A stretch of 38,561 nucleotides of DNA from DASVLX01 sp035552275 (GTDB lineage: Bacteria > Actinomycetota > Actinomycetes > Mycobacteriales > Pseudonocardiaceae), in NCBI GenBank assembly GCA_035552275.1, contig DASZLR010000222.1, forward strand, positions 1 through 38,561. Direction: 5' to 3'. Below, in pieces: positions 32,578 through 38,561 of this stretch. Every line of letters starts with the position of its first letter. Positions within the stretch are counted from its first letter, which is position 1. The position numbers and the translations under genes were made by a program. A model generated the notes under the pieces. That model was not told where the DNA came from, made no database searches, and saw nothing but the letters and a program-made list of their open reading frames with translations.

Positions 32578-33387
32578 ATGGACTACCAGGACAAGTTCGC
32601 CGTGGTGACGGGTGCGTCGTCCGGAATCGGCCGGGCGTTCGCCGAGGAGTTGGCCCGGCGTGGCACCGGGGTGGCGCTCGTCGCCCGCCGCGCCGACCGG
32701 CTGCTGGAGATAGCGGAGGATCTGACCGACCGGCACGGCGTGCCGGCGCAGGTCATCGCCGCCGACCTGACGGCGCCGGATTCGCTGGCGACCGTTCGCA
32801 AGCGGCTGGACGAAGCGGGCCGCTCGGTCGACATTCTGATCAACAACGCCGGGTTCGCCAGCGCGGGCCGGTTTGTCGATGTCGATCCGCAGCGGTTGCG
32901 TCGCGAGGTCGATCTGGACGTGGCCGCGGTTGCCGGGCTGGCGCGGGAGTTCCTGCCCGACATGGTGCGACGGCGGTCCGGCCTGGTGATCAACGTAGCG
33001 TCCACGGCGGCGTTCCAACCGGTGCCGTACATGGCGACCTATGGTGCCGCCAAAGCGTTCGTGCTGTCGCTGAGCGAGGCCTTGGCGGCTGAGTACCGGC
33101 CGCACGGCGTGCGAGTTCTCGCGCTGTGTCCAGGGCCGGTGGACACCGAGTTCTTCGATGTGGTCGGCGCCCGGCGGGACGGTCGGGGCCGGTCGATGGC
33201 GGCGTTGGGCCGGATGGCGCGGCCCGAGGACGTGGTGCGCTCGGCGTTGCGGGCGGCGGATCAGGGCCGCCTCATGGTCGCGCCCGGCCTGTTGAACACC
33301 GGCCTGTCGGTGATGTCCCGGCTGGCTCCCCGCCGGCTGGTGCTCGCGGTCGCGGAACGCGCCCTGCGCGGGGCAGGTGCGCGATGA
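32578..33387 (+). CDS. Short-chain dehydrogenase/reductase
   Basis: Classical NAD(P)-dependent oxidoreductase of 269 residues. The cofactor motif TGASSGIG is at 11-18, NNAG follows in INNAGFASAGRF, and the catalytic Ser (NVASTAAF), Tyr and Lys (MATYGAAKAF) are present. Arg residues after the first strand (ARRADR) favour NADP. The 235-269 part is basic and slightly hydrophobic, as in DltE/YqjQ-type members. The ATG has AAGGAG. Divergent placement opposite a MarR gene suggests a chemical inducer. The substrate is unknown. The 152 bases that follow hold no gene or clear hairpin. Confidence 0.93.
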   Translation: MDYQDKFAVVTGASSGIGRAFAEELARRGTGVALVARRADRLLEIAEDLTDRHGVPAQVIAADLTAPDSLATVRKRLDEAGRSVDILINNAGFASAGRFVDVDPQRLRREVDLDVAAVAGLAREFLPDMVRRRSGLVINVASTAAFQPVPYMATYGAAKAFVLSLSEALAAEYRPHGVRVLALCPGPVDTEFFDVVGARRDGRGRSMAALGRMARPEDVVRSALRAADQGRLMVAPGLLNTGLSVMSRLAPRRLVLAVAERALRGAGAR

Positions 33388-33539
33388 TGGCGCTCGCTTC
33401 CGGAGAGAGGCCTGCGCGTCGAGAGCGCGCCCAGGTCGTTCGTGGTGCTTTCGGGTGTGCGACTCCCGAGCTCCGCCCGGTGGGCTCCGCCCCCGGATCA
33501 CCGCCAGGTCGTAGCAAATCGCAACAGCGGGTCGCCAAG

Positions 33540-35072
33540 TCAGGGACGGCCGGCGCCGGGGAACAGGGCGCGCACGGCGTCGATCGTGTCGGCGTCGGCG
33601 GCTTCCTTGTCCGGTCGGTAGCGCAGTACCCGGGCGAACCGCAATGCCACGCCGCCAGGGTATCGGGAGCTGACCTGCACGCCGTCCAACTCAATCTCCA
33701 CCACGATCTCCGGCCGCAGGTGAACGACCCACCGGTCGCTGCGCACTTCGTGTTGGGGGAACTCCGCTGTCTGCCAGGCAAGCAGCTTGTCGGTGAGCCC
33801 CTTGAACGTCTTGCCGACCATGATCGGCGGGCCGCCGTCCGGATCGCGGGCGCCCAGACGCAGGTTGGACAGGTACCCCGACCGTCGGCCGTGGCCCCAT
33901 TCGGCCGCCAGCACCACCAAGTCCAGGGTGTGCACCGGCTTCACCTTCTGCCAGCCGCGCCCCCGCCGGCCGGCGGCGTAGGGAGCGGCCAATGACTTGA
34001 CCATCACACCCTCGTGCCCCGCGGCCAGCGATTCAGCCAGGATTTCCGCGGCCCGATCCGGATCGGGCCGCAACCCGCCCGGGATCATGAACGGTCCGGC
34101 AACGCCGCGCAACGCCTCGTTGCGGTCAGCCAACGACATATCAAGGAGGTCGATGCCATCGAGATGCAGGCAGTCGAAGAAATAGGGGCGCAGCAACAGT
34201 TCCCGGGCCGACGTGGCGCCGAACCGGCTCATCGTCTCCTGGAACGGCCGGGGACGACCGTCGTCGTTCAGCGCGAGCGTTTCGCCGTCCAGCACGATGG
34301 ACCGGCACGGCAGTCCGAGCACCAACTCCACCAATTCGGGAACCTGCGCGGTGATCTCCCGGAGGGTGCGGGTGAATACATGGACGTCCGCGCCGTCGCG
34401 GTGCACCTGGATGCGGGCACCGTCCAGTTTGTGCTCGACGCACACGCTGCCGAGTTGGCCGAGTTCGGTGAGCGCGTCGTCCAGTGACTCGGCGGGTGAG
34501 GCCAGCATCGGCCGGACCGGCCGGCCGACCTCCAGCCGGAAGTCGGCCAGTGCGGCGGATCCGCCGGCCAGTGCGGCGGTCGCGGTGTCGGGCAGGGAGC
34601 CGGAAAGCATGAACGCTCGGCGGACGGTTTCCGCCTCAACGTCAGTCGCCTTGGCCACCGCGTCGACCATGACGCCCTCCAAGGCACCCTGGCGCAGCTC
34701 GCCGAGTAGCAGCCGCATCAGGAAGTCCTGTTCGGCGGCGGTGGCTCGGGACAGCACGGCCGACAGCAGTTCCGCGCGTCGAGCGGTGGATCCGGCGCCT
34801 TTGGCTCCGGCGACGGCGTCCAGCGTCTTGTCGACCTCGGCAACGGTGAGGGCGGGCTCGGACGCTGGCGTTCCGCGGAGGTCGGCCAAGGTGCGCCAGC
34901 CGGCGCCGATCCGGCCCTGGCGGGGTTGGCCGCCCAACATGGCAACGACCGTGCGCGCCTCGTCCGGGCCGTCGGTCCGGCGGATCGCCGCGGCCAGGGC
35001 GTCCACCTTGGCCAGCCGGGACCGGGTGGCGGCCACCGCCTCGGAAGCGGCCACGACGTCTGCGAACAACAC
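33540..35072 (-). CDS. ligB: ATP-dependent DNA ligase, LigB type
   Basis: DNA ligase of 510 residues that seals nicks with ATP, additional to the essential NAD-dependent LigA. The N-terminal DNA-binding domain is at about 1-190. The nucleotidyltransferase domain carries the adenylated Lys215 in VEHKLDGARIQVHRDG (motif I), then LDGETLALNDDGR (III), GHEGVMVKSL (IV) and GWQKVKPVHTLDLVV (V). The OB-fold domain ends in RYPGGVALRFARVLRYRPDK. Length and order match mycobacterial LigB (Rv3062). The frame is open to 35510, but the GTG at 35072 fits the family start and has GAGG eight bases upstream. The cellular role is probably minor repair. Confidence 0.94.
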   Translation of the reverse strand: MLFADVVAASEAVAATRSRLAKVDALAAAIRRTDGPDEARTVVAMLGGQPRQGRIGAGWRTLADLRGTPASEPALTVAEVDKTLDAVAGAKGAGSTARRAELLSAVLSRATAAEQDFLMRLLLGELRQGALEGVMVDAVAKATDVEAETVRRAFMLSGSLPDTATAALAGGSAALADFRLEVGRPVRPMLASPAESLDDALTELGQLGSVCVEHKLDGARIQVHRDGADVHVFTRTLREITAQVPELVELVLGLPCRSIVLDGETLALNDDGRPRPFQETMSRFGATSARELLLRPYFFDCLHLDGIDLLDMSLADRNEALRGVAGPFMIPGGLRPDPDRAAEILAESLAAGHEGVMVKSLAAPYAAGRRGRGWQKVKPVHTLDLVVLAAEWGHGRRSGYLSNLRLGARDPDGGPPIMVGKTFKGLTDKLLAWQTAEFPQHEVRSDRWVVHLRPEIVVEIELDGVQVSSRYPGGVALRFARVLRYRPDKEAADADTIDAVRALFPGAGRP

Positions 35073-35299
35073 CGCCTCATCCTCGCCGGAGCCACCGACA
35101 TTCACAGCTCGGCCATTCACCGCGCGGCTCGGGTGCAGCCGCTCGGGTAGGGTTGCGGTGTTCAGCAGTGGATCTGGCGAGGAGGTGAGACCCATCAACG
35201 CAAGGTCAGGCCGGGTGCTCTCCACTCGGTGCCGTGCGGGGTCCGCCCCGCACAGGTGAGCCGGCAGAGCGCCCATCGGTATCCCGGAAAGGCGCTCCC
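35073..35299. promoter_or_regulatory. Divergent region, ligB / methyltransferase, with a hairpin
   Basis: These 227 bases hold no gene I can support. GTGCGGGG (35234-35241) and CCCCGCAC (35246-35253) form an 8-bp stem with a 4-base loop, likely in the methyltransferase leader. GGAAAGG lies before the ATG at 35300. Confidence 0.4.
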
Positions 35300-36142
35300 A
35301 TGTCTGCTTCGCCAGCATTGCCACCCGAATTTCCCGCGGCGCCGAGAGTGCCGGTGGCGATGACAGGACAGTCACTGTCCACAGTGGTCGCCCGGCTGCG
35401 CGCCGCCGGCTGTGTGTTCGCCGAGGACGAGGCCCGGTTGCTCGTCTCGGCCGCGCCGACCCCGGCCGAACTCGCCGACATGGTGCGGCGGCGGGCGGAC
35501 GGAATGCCACTCGAATATGTCCTGGGCTGGGCGGAGTTCTGCGGGTTGCGGATCGCCGTCGACCCCGGCGTCTTCGTGCCCCGCCGCCGCACTGAGTTCC
35601 TGGTCGGCGAGGCTGCCGCGCTCGCCCCGGTCCGGGCCGTCGTCGTGGACCTGTGCTGCGGTTCCGGCGCCCTGGGCGTGGCCCTGGCGGCGGTTGGCGA
35701 TCGGGTCGAGTTGCACGCCGCCGACATCGACCCGGCCGCGGTCCGGTGCGCTCGCCGCAATGTCACCGCCGCCGGTGGCCGGGTCTATCAGGGCAATCTC
35801 TACCAGCCGCTGCCGGCGTCGCTGTGCGGTCGCGTCGACATCCTGCTCGCCAACGTGCCCTACGTGCCCACCGACGAGATCGGTTTGCTGCCGGCGGAAG
35901 CGCGCGTCCACGAGGCGCGGGTGGCGCTCGACGGTGGCGCGGACGGCCTGGATGTCCTGCGGCGGGTCGCCGCCGAAGCGCCCCGGTGGCTGGCTTCCGG
36001 CGGCCACCTGCTGGTCGAGACCAGCGAGCGCCAGGCCGAGACGGCCGTGGCGAGCATGGCTGGCGCGGGACTGGCACCCAGGGTCGTCAGTTCCGAAGAC
36101 CGGTACGCCACAGTCGTCATCGGAACCCGGTCACGCAGCTGA
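35300..36142 (+). CDS. PrmC/HemK-related putative N5-glutamine methyltransferase
   Basis: SAM-dependent methyltransferase of 280 residues. The N-terminal helical part (LSTVVARLRAAGCVFAEDEA) and the linker PLEYVLGWAEFCGLRIAVDP resemble PrmC. The SAM motif is VVDLCCGSGALGVALA at about 115-130, acid AADIDPAAV. The catalytic tetrapeptide is NVPY (185-188) rather than the NPPY of true PrmC. This marks the PrmC-related branch of unknown specificity, so release-factor methylation should not be assumed. ATG 35300 is preferred over an in-frame ATG upstream because of GGAAAGG. The stop is four bases from the convergent fumarase stop. Confidence 0.85.
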   Translation: MSASPALPPEFPAAPRVPVAMTGQSLSTVVARLRAAGCVFAEDEARLLVSAAPTPAELADMVRRRADGMPLEYVLGWAEFCGLRIAVDPGVFVPRRRTEFLVGEAAALAPVRAVVVDLCCGSGALGVALAAVGDRVELHAADIDPAAVRCARRNVTAAGGRVYQGNLYQPLPASLCGRVDILLANVPYVPTDEIGLLPAEARVHEARVALDGGADGLDVLRRVAAEAPRWLASGGHLLVETSERQAETAVASMAGAGLAPRVVSSEDRYATVVIGTRSRS

Positions 36143-36146
36143 AACT

Positions 36147-37541
<1,395 letters not shown>

Positions 37542-37634
37542 CACCCCAGTCTGGACCCGCCGGCGAGCCTCAGCCGGGTGCGCCGCCGGCCCGGTATGTG
37601 GCGTCCCCCACGTCACAGGGCCGCCCGTTCGATC

Positions 37635-37640
37635 TAGGGT
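37635..37640 (+). promoter_or_regulatory. Candidate -10 box of the flavoprotein gene
   Basis: TAGGGT lies 40 bases before the ATG at 37681, and GAAAGGCGG (a ribosome site) lies about 8 bases before the ATG. It fits the local TAGnnT pattern. Confidence 0.4.
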
Positions 37641-37680
37641 GAATGTGGCACCCACCACGTGTGAAAGGCGGCCCACGCGA

Positions 37681-38561
37681 TGCCCGACGTTGTGTGCGAT
37701 GTCGATCTGCTGATCGTCGGGGCCGGTCCGACCGGCCTGTTCGCGGCGTACTACGCGGGCTTTCGCGAACTGTCCGTCGCGGTCGTCGACTCGCTGCCTG
37801 AGCCGGGTGGGCAGGTCACCGCGATGTATCCGGAAAAAATGATCTTCGATGTGGCCGGGTTCCCCGCCATTCGCGGCCGGGACCTGGTCAACGCGCTGGT
37901 CGAGCAGGCCGCGCAGTGGAAGCCCAGTTATCTCCTCGGCCGGCAGGCTCGGGAGCTGACCGAGTCCGATGGTCGGTTCACGGTGGCCTTGGCCGATGGC
38001 AGTGTCGCGCTGGCCAGCTCGATTCTGATCACCGCCGGCATCGGTGAGTTCCGGCCGCGACCGCTGCCGGCTGGCGACGGCTGGCTGGGCCGGGGCATGG
38101 TCCACTTCGTGCCGTCGTTGGCCGCCCATGAAGGCCAGGACGTGGTGGTGGTCGGCGGCGGCGACTCGGCGCTGGACTGGGTGCTGGCGCTGCATCCGAT
38201 CGCGACCAGCGTGACGCTGGTGCACCGCCGGGCGCAGTTTCGCGCGCTGCCCGGATCGGTGCGTCAGGTCCAGGAACTCGGCGTGCCGATCATCACCGAC
38301 GCCGAGGTCGCGGAAATGCGCGGCGATGGCACCGGGCTGCGCGAGGTGGACGTGACGGTCAAGGGCGGCGACCGGATCACCCTGCCGGCCAACGCCGTCG
38401 TGGCCGCGCTCGGCTTCCTGGCCGATCTCGGCCCGATCGAATCCTGGGGCCTGGAACTGGACCACCGTGCCGTCGCCGTGGACTCCACCATGCGCACCGG
38501 CCGACAGCGGATCTACGCGGCCGGGGACGTGGCGACCTACCCCGGCAAGGTGAAGCTGATC
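37681..38561 (+). CDS. Ferredoxin-NADP reductase-like flavoprotein, cut by the window end
   Basis: FAD/NAD(P) oxidoreductase; 293 residues are visible and the C-terminus lies outside. The FAD motif is LIVGAGPTGLFAAYYAG (about 11-27), with PGGQVTAMYPEKMIFDVAG as in thioredoxin-reductase-like enzymes. The NADPH motif is VVVVGGGDSALDW (about 155-167), and the second FAD motif is IYAAGDVATYPGKVKLI at the edge. The redox CxxC of thioredoxin reductase is absent from the stretch before the NADPH motif, which places it with the YumC-type ferredoxin/flavodoxin-NADP reductases. The ATG has a good ribosome site. Confidence 0.9.

Noticed and set aside
33540..35510. Longer LigB start
   Set aside because: The added N-terminus has no similarity to ligases and overlaps the start of the methyltransferase gene.
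37681..38561. Thioredoxin reductase
   Set aside because: No CxxC redox pair precedes the NADPH-binding motif.

Overview
The window is chromosomal DNA of a very GC-rich actinobacterium. Codon third positions are almost all G or C, GTG starts are common, and it carries mycothiol S-conjugate amidase (mca), an enzyme confined to mycothiol-making Actinobacteria. The gene set and order point to Mycobacteriales/Pseudonocardiales, with a Pseudonocardiaceae-like member the best guess. I see no tRNA, rRNA, CRISPR array, transposase, integrase or prophage gene. Nearly everything is intact and densely packed.

From memory, much of the window matches the Mycobacterium tuberculosis block Rv1074c-Rv1098c. 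In order: thiolase fadA, SGNH hydrolase, cystathionine beta-synthase, a proline-rich membrane protein (Pra position), cystathionine gamma-synthase, greA, DUF4307, mca, a small membrane protein, DUF255, hemolysin III, short Z-prenyl synthase, PIN-PhoH protein phoH2, and fumC near the right edge. Lineage-specific genes lie between these anchors.

Layout. (1) 1-3.1 kb: a class F sortase (cut by the window start) behind its probable substrate, a SpaA-like surface protein, divergent from a Bax-inhibitor-1 family membrane protein. (2) 3.2-4.6 kb: ECF sigma factor overlapping a two-domain VOC protein. (3) 4.6-11.4 kb: fadA and SGNH hydrolase (minus), then cbs, a Q/P/G-rich four-helix membrane protein and metB (plus), which form the transsulfuration pair. 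(4) 11.4-14.9 kb: small membrane protein, threonine ammonia-lyase, HPP dioxygenase and a divergent Lrp regulator, an amino-acid metabolism insert. (5) 14.9-20.2 kb: greA, DUF4307, mca, small membrane protein, degenerate nucleotidyltransferase, DUF255. (6) 20.2-23.2 kb: Gly-rich orphan protein and a tetR-reductase-aldo/keto reductase operon. (7) 23.2-26.5 kb: purC, hemolysin III, CoA-binding protein, Z-prenyl synthase and a chaplin-like secreted peptide. (8) 26.7-28.5 kb: a short ORF, a structured untranslated stretch and phoH2. (9) 28.5-33.4 kb: an ABC exporter, a GuaB1-type GMP reductase-like enzyme and a MarR regulator on the minus strand, divergent from a short-chain dehydrogenase. (10) 33.5-38.6 kb: ATP-dependent DNA ligase B, a PrmC-like methyltransferase, fumarase and the start of a ferredoxin-NADP reductase-like flavoprotein.

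Many promoters look leaderless: a TAnnnT -10 box sits 6-8 nt before the start codon at metB, the DUF255 gene and the Z-prenyl synthase gene. No defence system or mobile island is evident. The least explained parts are the Q-rich protein with three EATQVV repeats, the sortase pair with an atypical sorting signal, the stretch upstream of phoH2, and the nucleotidyltransferase homologue with a damaged active-site loop.
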